NCBI GenBank assembly: GCA_964653285.1
Contig: CAZZEX010000005.1
Location: 21,786 to 85,785, forward strand
Origin: CAZZEX01 sp964653285
Lineage (GTDB): Bacteria; Chloroflexota; Anaerolineae; B4-G1
Length of the DNA stretch: 64,000 nucleotides
Reading direction: 5' to 3'
Part shown: positions 25,727 to 34,213 of the stretch, one piece after another
How the letters are laid out: the number at the start of each line of letters is the position of its first letter
Position numbering within the stretch: position 1 is the stretch's first letter
Position numbers and translations under genes: made by a program
Notes under the pieces: model-generated
What the model saw: the letters and a program-made list of their open reading frames with translations, nothing else
The model's database searches: none
What the model was told of the DNA's origin: nothing

Positions 25727-26998
25727 CTACATGACGTCATCGGGGTGAGCGATGCGGCCCACCACGGCAGAGGCCGCTGCTACTGCCGGAGAAGAGAGAA
25801 ACACCTCGCTCTCGGGATGTCCCATGCGGCCCACGAAGTTGCGGTTCGACGTCGAGATCACGCGCTCGCCGGCAGCCAGCACCCCCATGTGACCGCCGAA
25901 GCACGGCCCGCAGGTCGGTGTACTGACCGCGGCTCCCGCCTGCGCAAACGTCTCCAACAGCCCTTCGTGCAGAGCCTGCAGGTAGATCTTCTGCGTGGCC
26001 GGGATGACGATCAGCCGTACATTGCTGGACACACGATGACCGTCCAGGATGCGTGCGGCCACGCGCAAGTCTGCGATGCGACCATTGGTACAAGATCCGA
26101 TAAAGACAGCATCCAGAGGCGTGTTCGCCACCTTGCTTAAGGGTTTGACGTTGCCAGGCGACGACGGGCACGCTACCTGGGGCTCGATCTCACTGATACT
26201 AATCTCGGTGACCGAATGGTAACGAGCATCGGGGTCGCTGTCTAGCAGGGGCACATCCCGGATGTCCCTGGCTTCCAGGTAGCGTCGCGTTTCCTCGTCC
26301 ACCGGGACAATCGCGTTCTTAGCGCCAGCCTCCACTCCCATGTTGCACATGGTCAGACGCTGGTCCACCGTCAGCGACTGGATCACTGGGCCAGTGAACT
26401 GCATGCTCCGATACAACGCGCCGGACACACCGATTCGCCCGATGGTGTACAGGATCAAGTCCTTGGCCCCAACCCAGGGCCGCAGTCGGCCGGAATACAC
26501 GAAGAGCATCGTCTCAGGCACTCGCAGCCACACTTCGCCCAGCGCCATGGCTGCGGCAACGTCCGTGCTGCCGAAACCAGAGGCGAAGGCCCCCAGCGCC
26601 CCGTACGAAGTCGTGTGCGAGTCACCACCCACGATCACCATGCCGGGTCGGATCAAGCCCTCCTCAGGAAGCAAAGCGTGTTCCACGCCAAAGTTACTTC
26701 CCCGCCCGGCCTCGTAGTAGTGGGCTAGTCCCTGTTCCCGGGCGAAGTCGCGCAGTAGCCTGGTCTGTTCGGCGCTGCTGACCGTGGCGTTGGGCACAAA
26801 GTGATCGCACACGATCGCCACCTTGTCGGGGTCAAACACGCCTTCGACCCCCATGCGCCGCAACTCAATGACCGCCAGCGGCATCGTCGTATCCTGCGCG
26901 AACGCCAGGTCAACCCTGGCGCGGACGATATCCCCGGCTTTCACCCGCTCCTGGCCCGACGCACGGGCGAGAATCTTTTCTGTCAGCGTCATGCCCAT
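25727..26998 (-). CDS. 3-isopropylmalate dehydratase large-subunit-like protein (LeuC family)
   Basis: A 423-residue catalytic subunit of an aconitase-superfamily hydro-lyase. The [4Fe-4S] ligands are in IGSCTNGR (about 298-305) and TCGPCFGGHMG (about 357-367); VGGDSHTTSYGALGAFASGFG (core GGDSHTT, about 119-139) and STSNRNFVGRMGH (about 379-391) are family landmarks. The first ATG is taken; the third codon (26992) is an equal alternative, and no strong ribosome site is visible. It is the first gene of the LeuC-LeuD-PrpF-SucC-Fdx-SucD-lyase series and so defines the hydration step of the inferred branched-dicarboxylate module. Confidence 0.88.
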   Translation of the reverse strand: MGMTLTEKILARASGQERVKAGDIVRARVDLAFAQDTTMPLAVIELRRMGVEGVFDPDKVAIVCDHFVPNATVSSAEQTRLLRDFAREQGLAHYYEAGRGSNFGVEHALLPEEGLIRPGMVIVGGDSHTTSYGALGAFASGFGSTDVAAAMALGEVWLRVPETMLFVYSGRLRPWVGAKDLILYTIGRIGVSGALYRSMQFTGPVIQSLTVDQRLTMCNMGVEAGAKNAIVPVDEETRRYLEARDIRDVPLLDSDPDARYHSVTEISISEIEPQVACPSSPGNVKPLSKVANTPLDAVFIGSCTNGRIADLRVAARILDGHRVSSNVRLIVIPATQKIYLQALHEGLLETFAQAGAAVSTPTCGPCFGGHMGVLAAGERVISTSNRNFVGRMGHPESEVFLSSPAVAAASAVVGRIAHPDDVM

Positions 26999-27030
26999 GT
27001 GTTCTATGTCCTACGTCCTATGTCTGACTG

Positions 27031-28023
27031 TCACAGCAACAGCGCCAGGATCGCCTTCTGCGCGTGTAGTCTGTTCTCCAGTTGATCGTAGACGATGGAC
27101 CGCTTGCCATCTATCACCGCATCGGTGACTTCGAAGTTGCGATCTGCTGGCAGACAATGCATGAATTGGACACGCTTATCGCCCTGGTCCAGCAAGTCGT
27201 CGGTGACGATCCACTGCCGCAACTCTTCGTCGCGCTCCTTTACCTGCTCCGGAGTCAAGGTGAAACTCCCCCACGACTTGGCGTAATAGATGCGCGCATC
27301 ACGAGCCGCCTCTTTCATGTCGTGCACAATCTCGATTTTAGCACCGCTCTCGTCGGCAAAGCGCCTGGCTTTCTCCATGTACTCTGGATCGAGATCAAAC
27401 CCCTCCGGGTAGGCCAGTACGAGGTCTATACCTAAGATTGACGCTGCCAGCACCCAACCCTGCGGCACCCCCGATGACTTGGCCCGGGGGGAGTAGGCCC
27501 AACTCATGACGATCTTCTCGTTCTCGAACGTGCGCAGTTTCTCGCGTGTGGTGAGCACGTCGCTCAACACCTGGCAGGGATGTTCGCCGTCGTCCAACAT
27601 GTTGATCACCGGAATGTGCGCTGCGTCGGCCATCGTGTTGAGGATTCTGCGCGACTCGCCGTAGGGCTCGATGTTGTACAAACGGATGGAGATACCGTCC
27701 AGGTAGCGGTCCATCGCGCGCGCCGTGTCGACCCAGGTCTCCTTGTGGGCGAGTTGCAGACTGTCAGCCGTGTAGAACTGCGCGTGACCGCCTAACTGGG
27801 TCATGCCGGCCTCAAAGGAGATGCGCGTGCGGGTGGACGGCTTGCCGAAGAGCATGCCCAGGCTCTTGCCCTCCAGCACGCGGTGGGGCGTACCCCGGGC
27901 CTGTGCGCGCTTCAACTCTTCGGCCGTGTCTAGCAGGAAGTACAGGTCTTCCTGGTCGTAGTCGCCCAGCGTGATGAAGTCGCGCCCTTTCAAACTCGCT
28001 CGTCGCGGCAGGGATAGATCCAT
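27031..28023 (-). CDS. ygeW: Aspartate/ornithine carbamoyltransferase family protein, YgeW-like (knotted)
   Basis: A 330-residue transcarbamylase. The carbamoyl-phosphate site GKPSTRTRISFE (about 60-71) and the second-domain FMHCLPADRNFEV (about 288-300) are present. The substrate domain reads SWAYSPRAKSSGVPQGW, like the knotted YgeW carbamoyltransferases and unlike ornithine transcarbamylase, which has a DxxNN-type segment. Start ATG 28023 follows GGGGGAAA. In E. coli ygeW belongs to the purine/urate breakdown cluster with hyuA, ssnA and xdhD, all of which have counterparts here. It probably splits a ureido intermediate to carbamoyl phosphate and an amine, but a biosynthetic role is not excluded. 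No carbamate kinase is in the window. Confidence 0.8.
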   Translation of the reverse strand: MDLSLPRRASLKGRDFITLGDYDQEDLYFLLDTAEELKRAQARGTPHRVLEGKSLGMLFGKPSTRTRISFEAGMTQLGGHAQFYTADSLQLAHKETWVDTARAMDRYLDGISIRLYNIEPYGESRRILNTMADAAHIPVINMLDDGEHPCQVLSDVLTTREKLRTFENEKIVMSWAYSPRAKSSGVPQGWVLAASILGIDLVLAYPEGFDLDPEYMEKARRFADESGAKIEIVHDMKEAARDARIYYAKSWGSFTLTPEQVKERDEELRQWIVTDDLLDQGDKRVQFMHCLPADRNFEVTDAVIDGKRSIVYDQLENRLHAQKAILALLL

Positions 28024-28052
28024 TTTGTCATTTCCCCCGTTTTTTCTCCGTG

Positions 28053-29459
28053 CTAAGCAATCACAGCAAACAGCTCACCGATGTCATCCGCCTCGTGTAT
28101 ATCCTTTATAAAGGCGATGATGCGCTGGATCCTCTCTTCGTCGGCAATCTCATGCCGCGCCAGTTTGACGAACTTTTCCTCAAGTTCTTCTTGCGTCACC
28201 GGGTTCCGGAAATCTCCCTTGGGATCATCAACTACTGAAGTGTATTCCTCTCCATCCTCCATGGTGACCGTTACTGCAGAGGAATAGTGCTCAGGATAGC
28301 GTCGCTCGAACTCTTCGTCAACGACCCATTCGACCTTCGTCATCAACTCACGAACGTCAGGCCGGTGCAGGTTCTTCTCGGTGAACGTGTCAATGTCAAT
28401 CTTCCCGTCAATCAGCGCTATCGCAGCCTGCCACGGCATGCTGAATTGCGTATCCACAACTGTCTGAGGATCCCGCTTCCTGGGCGCGGCGAGGAGTAGA
28501 ATCGTGTAGTCTGAAGAACGGATGAGGATTCTCTCAATCTTCTTTGGGTCCGGACGGTGCCTGGCAACGATGTCCAGACATGCATCCAGATGTCCCCCAG
28601 AGTACCTGCAACATGGGTAAACCTTGGTGCTCGATTGGGCGAAAGTCCACACTTTCCCCAGGTCGTCTGTGATGTAGCTTGTGTCGTACTCCCGGTTGAA
28701 TGAGTAGGCCTGCATGAAGCCGTCCGTGCCCTCAATAATCTCGGGTGGTCCGTTGAACCCCTTTTGGGCCAGGAGCGCCGAGATAATGCCAACCATCGCC
28801 GGGTGGCCGGCCTGAAGCCTCTTGGTGTAGGAACCGGAAGTATTCCACGCCATCAGACCGCCGACCTGACTCCCTGCGATTCCCTGACTGTAGACCGTCT
28901 TCTGGAAATCAAGTTTCAGCAGCTTGGCCGCAGAGATTGTGGCACCAAACGTGCCGCAGGTGCTTGAGGGGTGAAATCCTTGATAGTAGGTCTTGCCAAG
29001 AAAGGCGGAGCCTAATCGGCAGACAACCTCATTGCCCAAGGCAATCGCTGCGATGACTTCCTTACCGCTCGCATGCAGCTTCTCACCGAGGGCTAAACTG
29101 GCCGGAATTGTCGCCACGCTTGGGTGAGCGTTCGACTCGTTGTGATCGTCCGCAAAATCGAAGGCATAGCCCTGTATGGCATTGGCGAAAGCCGCGTTGG
29201 GTGCTGTCACCTTCCGGTTATACCCGACGATGGTGCTTTCTTCTGGCCCACCCAACTCCAGAGCCAGTTCCGTCGCCATCTTACTCGATTCAACGTTCTT
29301 GGATCCGATCATAGAACCCAACAGATCCAGGACCAGGTTCGCCGCACGCTTACGTACCTCTGCGGGCAAATCCTCATACCGCAGATTTACGGTAAGTTCG
29401 GCTATCTGTTCGCTGATTGTGTTGTTTTTAAGAAGTTTGGTACTCATTTCATCGCTCAT
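28053..29459 (-). CDS. MmgE/PrpD family protein (paralogue 2)
   Basis: A 468-residue MmgE/PrpD protein, the same length as paralogue 1 but clearly different in sequence. Family landmarks: NLVLDLLGSMIGS (about 40-52), AFDFADDHNESNAHPSV (about 98-114), HPSSTCGTFGATISAAKLL (about 160-178) and STKVYPCCRYSGGHLDA (about 283-299). ATG 29459 follows AAGGAG; the frame is open to 29513 but without a better site. It lies between the carbamoyltransferase and preA paralogue 3, so it belongs to the catabolic run; dehydratase or epimerase of an amino- or hydroxy-dicarboxylate is possible, as iminodisuccinate epimerase is a family member. Confidence 0.85.
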   Translation of the reverse strand: MSDEMSTKLLKNNTISEQIAELTVNLRYEDLPAEVRKRAANLVLDLLGSMIGSKNVESSKMATELALELGGPEESTIVGYNRKVTAPNAAFANAIQGYAFDFADDHNESNAHPSVATIPASLALGEKLHASGKEVIAAIALGNEVVCRLGSAFLGKTYYQGFHPSSTCGTFGATISAAKLLKLDFQKTVYSQGIAGSQVGGLMAWNTSGSYTKRLQAGHPAMVGIISALLAQKGFNGPPEIIEGTDGFMQAYSFNREYDTSYITDDLGKVWTFAQSSTKVYPCCRYSGGHLDACLDIVARHRPDPKKIERILIRSSDYTILLLAAPRKRDPQTVVDTQFSMPWQAAIALIDGKIDIDTFTEKNLHRPDVRELMTKVEWVVDEEFERRYPEHYSSAVTVTMEDGEEYTSVVDDPKGDFRNPVTQEELEEKFVKLARHEIADEERIQRIIAFIKDIHEADDIGELFAVIA

Positions 29460-29519
29460 TTCACCGCTCCTTGTCGTCGCTCTTTGTCTGATCTCACCAC
29501 AGGTCACTGCCAATGCCTA

Positions 29520-30677
29520 TCACGCGACAGTGACCGTGATGGCATCTTCAGGGCAATTGTTGGCGCAGAACCCACAATTGATGCACTCTTCGTGCACGAT
29601 GTAGTTATAGCCATCCGCCTGGCGAACAGCCTGCGCCGGGCAGACGGTGTAGCAGATGTTGCACTGGGTACACTTCTCCTCGTCAATGGAGACCATCAGC
29701 GGTTGGAGCGCCATCTCATTGACCTGGCGTATCCCTTCCAGGCCACTACCCCGCAGTTCATCCATCAAGATTTCCTGGTCTTCCAGGTAGGCTTTCAGCC
29801 CCTTGACCAGCTTGGGGAACACTCGCGGTCCCTCAACCATCGCCGCAGTGCATACGCCGACCCCCGTGGAACCGGCAATGAGCATCTCCACGGCGTCTTT
29901 CCAGGTTGCGACGCCGCCGATACCAATGATAGGCAGCGTAGTGCGCTTGTAGATCTCGACGACGTAACCCACGGCGTTCTCGTGGATCGCACGCCCAGAC
30001 AGTTCAGGCATCCAGTCGCCGATGGTGCGCGCTACCTTAGGGCGATGTGTGTAGATGTCAAAGGCTATCGCGGGGAACATCGTGTCACGCGACGCGATAG
30101 CATCTGCGCCGCCATCTTCGACAGCCTTCACCAGATCTATCAGATTGGACGGCTCGGGTAGCAGCTTGCCAATTATCGGTACGTTGACCGCCCTCTTAGC
30201 AGCGCGGATGACCTCATAGGTGCGCCTGGGGCTCTGCACCGCGCCGATGCCGGACCCATTCACCACGTTGGGCGAAGACCCAAAGGCGGAGAGTTCGATA
30301 CCGTCGGCGCCGGCCTCGACCGCCATGGGCGCCATGCGGGCAATGTCCTCCGCCGGGGTGTTGGTCACCGCCTGCAGGCTCATGATGACGGGGACACCGC
30401 CTTCCTTGGCAATTCCGATTTCCCGCTCGCACCACTCCTCGAACGTGTGTGCTGACCACGGGTCCGTCAATATCACACTGTACTTGTCTCGCTTCTTGTG
30501 CGCCAGGCTCAGTCTCTGGCCCGGCGACGGGACGACGCCGACAGACTTTGTAACCACCGCGCCAGGATTCCCACCTGCCATACGCTTGAGCGCAGCACCC
30601 GTCACCCCTGGTGGCCCGGCAGCCACGATGAACGGATTCTCCAGCTCCAGATTGCCGATCTGGATGCTCAGATCCAT
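29520..30677 (-). CDS. PreA-like dihydroorotate dehydrogenase-fold/ferredoxin fusion (paralogue 3)
   Basis: A 385-residue flavin barrel with a C-terminal ferredoxin domain. FMN-barrel segments include PFIVAAGPPGVTG near the N-terminus and IIGIGGVATWKDAVEML in the phosphate-binding part; clusters are CTQCNICYTVC and CINCGFCANNC. In the loop that carries the catalytic cysteine of the two paralogues it reads ELSAFGSSPN (about 128-137) with no cysteine. Serine is the base in class 2 dihydroorotate dehydrogenases, so activity is still possible. ATG 30677 follows GAGGAGG. It neighbours a nitrilase-family amidase. Reducing or oxidising a different heterocycle than paralogues 1 and 2 is the likely role. 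Confidence 0.83.
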   Translation of the reverse strand: MDLSIQIGNLELENPFIVAAGPPGVTGAALKRMAGGNPGAVVTKSVGVVPSPGQRLSLAHKKRDKYSVILTDPWSAHTFEEWCEREIGIAKEGGVPVIMSLQAVTNTPAEDIARMAPMAVEAGADGIELSAFGSSPNVVNGSGIGAVQSPRRTYEVIRAAKRAVNVPIIGKLLPEPSNLIDLVKAVEDGGADAIASRDTMFPAIAFDIYTHRPKVARTIGDWMPELSGRAIHENAVGYVVEIYKRTTLPIIGIGGVATWKDAVEMLIAGSTGVGVCTAAMVEGPRVFPKLVKGLKAYLEDQEILMDELRGSGLEGIRQVNEMALQPLMVSIDEEKCTQCNICYTVCPAQAVRQADGYNYIVHEECINCGFCANNCPEDAITVTVA

Positions 30678-30728
30678 GATTTTTCCTCCTCTAAACTCTC
30701 ATGTCATTTATAGATTCAGCGGTTCTGG

Positions 30729-31562
30729 CTATACCTCCGGACGATACATCTCCGGCCGGTTGTAGCGCCACAGACCAGGAATCGTCTTGTAGAATTTGGG
30801 GAAACTCAACGTCTCATCCTCCTGGCGCAGATAACGGAGTCGGGCCAGGTCCAGATCGGCCACCAGCACGCCTTCCTCCAGCGAAGACGCGATCTCCCCC
30901 TCGGGCGCACAAATGTGCGCAAAACCGTCTTCTACCCCGAAGAGATTCACACAAGAAGCCGTGTAGATCAGGTTCTCCGTCGCCCGCGCCTGGATGAGGG
31001 TGCGCCATACTGGCGCCAGGTGGTAGAGCATACCACCGGTCGGGAATAGCACCACGTCGGCTCCCCGCATAGCGAGCGTCCGGCACAACTCAGGGAACCA
31101 CGCCTCCCAGCAGATGAGCACGCCCACCTTTGCCCACGGAGTTTCGACCAGTACAAACTCGTCGCCCGCGACAGCCCTCTTGTTGGACAATTCAGGGTCC
31201 ACCGGCGACGGGATTAGCTTGTCGTACTTGGCCACGACAGCACTGTCTGGGCCAACCATCTGGTAAACGTTGTGGTAGACTTTGTCAGCAGAGGCAGTAT
31301 TGCCATGCGCTGGCTCCACCGGTTCCATAAAGCCATAGCCCACGTACATGCCGTACTCACGCGCTACAGCCGACAACGGTTCGGTGGCGGAGAAACTGAT
31401 CGGGCCACTGTATGGCCCAGGGTAGCACTCTGGGAAGGCTACAATCTGCGCCCCCTGGTCAGCCGCCTGGCGCGCGTACGTTACTGCCCGCTCCACGTTG
31501 GCGCTCTCATCGGGCCTGGCAACACACGGTTGCACAACAGCAAGGCGAACGCTATCTTCCAT
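30729..31562 (-). CDS. Carbon-nitrogen hydrolase (nitrilase superfamily; N-carbamoyl/beta-ureido amidase-like)
   Basis: A 277-residue nitrilase-superfamily amidase. The Glu-Lys-Cys triad is in AFPECYPGP (about 41-49), KYDKLIPSP (about 111-119) and LICWEAWFPE (about 148-157); a second glutamate and the HLAPVWRTLIQARATENLIY segment fit as well. ATG 31562 follows AGGAGG and overlaps the isochorismatase-like gene by 11 bases. In reductive pyrimidine breakdown the third enzyme is a beta-ureidopropionase of this superfamily, which would fit downstream of the PreA and hydantoinase proteins; aliphatic amidase or nitrilase activity is the alternative. Confidence 0.85.
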   Translation of the reverse strand: MEDSVRLAVVQPCVARPDESANVERAVTYARQAADQGAQIVAFPECYPGPYSGPISFSATEPLSAVAREYGMYVGYGFMEPVEPAHGNTASADKVYHNVYQMVGPDSAVVAKYDKLIPSPVDPELSNKRAVAGDEFVLVETPWAKVGVLICWEAWFPELCRTLAMRGADVVLFPTGGMLYHLAPVWRTLIQARATENLIYTASCVNLFGVEDGFAHICAPEGEIASSLEEGVLVADLDLARLRYLRQEDETLSFPKFYKTIPGLWRYNRPEMYRPEV

Positions 31563-32739
31563 TCTGTTTCCTCCTGAGCCATGCCTTGAACTTATCCAGG
31601 GTCATACGCCAGCAGAAGAACAGGTCTTGCAGTGTCCCAACAGCATACTCCTCGCTGCTGGCGTCGGTGCAGTCTTTGATCACGATGGGCCGATAGCGGT
31701 AGTTGTAGGCGGAGACGACTGTGTGGCGAACGTCCACGTTGGTCGGACCACCGATGATGATCAACCGCGAGATCCTCTTTTCACGCAACCAGGGGTCCAA
31801 CCCCGTCTCGTAAAAGGCGTCGTAACCCCTTTTGCGAAAGATCGCGTCCCCCGGCCGCGGGGCCAGTTCATCCACCACCTCGGCCCCGGGCGTCCCGGCA
31901 ATGCCGTGGGGCTTGCGTATGCGAAACTCCCAGTCATCGGGGAGGTGCGCATCCATGGCATAGATCACCGGGAGGTTCACCTCGCGGGCCACATGCAGCA
32001 GCTCTTTCATGTTACCCAGGCGGCTGGCAACGCGGGCGCCGTTTTCCGGCAAGTTGTTGAGCACTAAGTCCCTGTTGACGTTCACCACCAACACGGCCAG
32101 GCGCTCTTCTTGACCACCCGCTTCCTGCCCCTCGCCCCGGGCGTCGGGCGCGGTGGACAGGAACTCGTCGCTGGTCATAACAGGCCCCAGCGTCTCGGCA
32201 AACTCGCGCATGGCGCGATCGTGCATCTCGCCAGTCTTGGAATAGAGACAATCGGAGATGGCTAAGAGTTCGTAGCGCCGCATGAAGCCGTCGGCCGCCG
32301 AGTAAAGGGCGCACACGTTGCTGGGACGCCCCACCAACACCAGCCGGCGAATGCCCTCCTCGCGCAGGTAGAGGTCCATGTCCGTTCCAAAGAAGGCGCT
32401 GAAGCGACGCTTGCCAACAGTATAGTCACTCTCATCCAGCGGCAACAGTTCGGAAATCAACTGCGATCCCTCCGTGCCACGGACCGCGTGGGGCTGGCCG
32501 ACCGTAAAATCGGTAAACTCCTTGTCACCAGGTCGGTGCTGATCCTGGATGAAGATGATCGGATACCCTGCCTCGCGCGCTGTCTTAACAAATGAGACTG
32601 TGCGCTTGAGGATCGGGGCGTATTCGGGCGGCATCGGAAACGGCTTGCCCCGCTCGACCATGTCGACTAACAGGTTCACAACCATAATGGCCGTGTCTTT
32701 ACCCGCAGATGCTTGAATGCTCATATTTCGCACCGCCAT
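31552..32739 (-). CDS. Tandem isochorismatase-fold protein with altered catalytic residues
   Basis: A 395-residue protein made of two isochorismatase-like (cysteine hydrolase) domains, about 15-195 and 213-380. The family triad is Asp-Lys-Cys. Domain 1 has Asn22 where Asp is expected (IMVVNLLVD), Lys110 and Cys143 (PSNVCAL). Domain 2 has Asn220 (LVVNVNRD), Lys303, but Asp336 in place of the cysteine (PTNVDVRH). Domain 2 is therefore probably inactive, and domain 1 lacks the usual base. Family members hydrolyse ureides, biuret, N-carbamoylsarcosine and ureidoacrylate, fitting the location. Start ATG 32739 has only a weak AGGCGAG; ATG 32724 is possible. Confidence 0.82.
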   Translation of the reverse strand: MAVRNMSIQASAGKDTAIMVVNLLVDMVERGKPFPMPPEYAPILKRTVSFVKTAREAGYPIIFIQDQHRPGDKEFTDFTVGQPHAVRGTEGSQLISELLPLDESDYTVGKRRFSAFFGTDMDLYLREEGIRRLVLVGRPSNVCALYSAADGFMRRYELLAISDCLYSKTGEMHDRAMREFAETLGPVMTSDEFLSTAPDARGEGQEAGGQEERLAVLVVNVNRDLVLNNLPENGARVASRLGNMKELLHVAREVNLPVIYAMDAHLPDDWEFRIRKPHGIAGTPGAEVVDELAPRPGDAIFRKRGYDAFYETGLDPWLREKRISRLIIIGGPTNVDVRHTVVSAYNYRYRPIVIKDCTDASSEEYAVGTLQDLFFCWRMTLDKFKAWLRRKQNGR

Positions 32740-32805
32740 AGCTCGCCTAAGAATGCTCCCTCCATCAGTCAGTCACTGCCGAAACCAACTCGGCACCTCA
32801 GAACG

Positions 32806-32930
32806 TTCCCAAAGTCCGCCAAGAGAACCTCGCCCCGGCCCCTCCCCGAAACGGAGGGGGGAGAGATAACTCCTGCTCCCCCTTCCCTCGCAGGGAAGGG
32901 GACTGGGGTTAGGTCAGCCGACTTTGGGAA
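32806..32930. mobile_element. MITE-like element with 11-bp terminal inverted repeats
   Basis: TTCCCAAAGTC (32806-32816) and its exact complement GACTTTGGGAA (32920-32930) bound a 125-bp stretch in the gap between the aminotransferase and isochorismatase-like genes. Inside are a C/G-rich stem around CCCCTCC/GGAGGGG and a perfect 10-bp stem, CCCCTTCCCT/AGGGAAGGGG with loop CGC (32879-32901). No coding capacity. It resembles small non-autonomous elements common in intergenic DNA of Chloroflexota. The rest of the gap holds a 7-bp stem TGTGTCC/GGACACA at 32956-32972. Confidence 0.6.
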
Positions 32931-32991
32931 AGCCCTGCTCGACACCTGGGATGTGTGTGTCCATTGGACACATACGCGCCCTGATTGGGCC

Positions 32992-34212
32992 CTACTCATT
33001 CATCGCAGCCAGTGCCTTACCCAAGATATCAAGCGCCTGCCCGACCTGCTCCTTGGTGATGACCAGTGGCGGCGAGACGCGTATCGTGGTTCCCGAGTTG
33101 ACTGTCCAGCACACCACTGCGCCGCGCTCATTGACCTTGGTGACAAACTCGGCAGTGTCCTCAGGCCTATGGAACTCGATGGCCGTCAGCAGGCCGCGCC
33201 CGCGGACCTCCTTGACCAGACCCGGGTACTTCTCTCGCAACCTGTTCATGCCTCCAACGAGTTCTGCCCCCCGGTCCCGAGCATTCTGCAGCAGGTTCTC
33301 TTCTTCGATCACTTTGATGGTCGCCACAGCCGCAGCGCAGCAGACCGGGTTGCCACCGAAAGTCGTGCAGTGGACCAGCGGCGGATCCGCGAACTCGGCC
33401 ATCAACTCACGCGAAGCGATGAAGCCACCGATCGGCATGCCCGAAGCCATCCCCTTGGCCATGGTCATAATGTCGCCTGCGACACCGTAGTGCTCCGATG
33501 CAAACCACTGGCCCGTGCGGGCCATCCCGCACTGAATCTCATCCGTGATCAGCAGCGCGCCAAACTCGTCGGCCAGGTCACGCAACGCCGGCAGGAACTC
33601 GTCGTTGCACGGGCGAATGCCTCCCTCGCCCTGGATCGGCTCCACGAGGATCGCAGCGACGTCGTCGTTCATTATCGCTCGGGTGGTCTCAATGTCATTG
33701 AACGGCACCTCAATGGCCCAGGGGTAGAGCGGCTCGAACGGGTCCTTGTACAACCGTTTCGAACTCACTGACAGGGTCATATACGTGCGCCCATGAAACG
33801 CCCGGGTGAAGAAGATCAGCCTCTTGCGGCCGGTGGCCTTGATGGCCAGCTTGATCGCGCCCTCCACGGCCTCGGCGCCACTGTTGACGAAGAAGGTGCT
33901 CTCCAGGTTATCGGGCGTGCGCTCGGCAATCAACTGCGCCAACTCCGCCTGGATGGGATAGATGAAGTTGCCGAAGGCGTTGCCGTGGATGATATGGCGT
34001 GCCTGATCACAGATTGCCTTGACGACTTTGGGATGAGAGTGCCCGGTCGCCACCACGGCGATCCCGCCGATGAGGTCAAGGTACTCCTTGCCTTCAGCGG
34101 TCTTCAGAATACACCCCTTGCCCTCCACAGCCAAGATACCCTTGGGGTTGGGGAACAGTTGTGCCACGTACTGGCGATCAATGTCGCGGATTTCTTGCGG
34201 ACTCTTGTCCAT
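32992..34212 (-). CDS. Class III aminotransferase (acetylornithine/4-aminobutyrate type), copy 1
   Basis: A 406-residue PLP-dependent omega-aminotransferase. Landmarks: NSGAEAVEGAIKLA (about 104-117), TRAFHGRTYMTLSVS (about 128-142), LLITDEIQCGMARTG with the PLP aspartate (about 219-233) and DIMTMAKGMASGMPIGG with the Schiff-base lysine (about 246-262). ATG 34212 follows AGGAGG and abuts the xanthine dehydrogenase-like gene's stop. In reductive pyrimidine breakdown beta-alanine or 3-aminoisobutyrate is transaminated by this family to a semialdehyde, a good candidate role. A second copy is encoded at about 49 kb. Confidence 0.88.
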   Translation of the reverse strand: MDKSPQEIRDIDRQYVAQLFPNPKGILAVEGKGCILKTAEGKEYLDLIGGIAVVATGHSHPKVVKAICDQARHIIHGNAFGNFIYPIQAELAQLIAERTPDNLESTFFVNSGAEAVEGAIKLAIKATGRKRLIFFTRAFHGRTYMTLSVSSKRLYKDPFEPLYPWAIEVPFNDIETTRAIMNDDVAAILVEPIQGEGGIRPCNDEFLPALRDLADEFGALLITDEIQCGMARTGQWFASEHYGVAGDIMTMAKGMASGMPIGGFIASRELMAEFADPPLVHCTTFGGNPVCCAAAVATIKVIEEENLLQNARDRGAELVGGMNRLREKYPGLVKEVRGRGLLTAIEFHRPEDTAEFVTKVNERGAVVCWTVNSGTTIRVSPPLVITKEQVGQALDILGKALAAMNE

Positions 34213-34213
34213 C

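Noticed and set aside
25214..26998. Leucine biosynthesis assignment for the LeuCD-like pair
   Set aside because: No leuA or leuB neighbours; partners are PrpF, a CoA ligase and an HMG-CoA-type lyase, so a catabolic hydratase is preferred.
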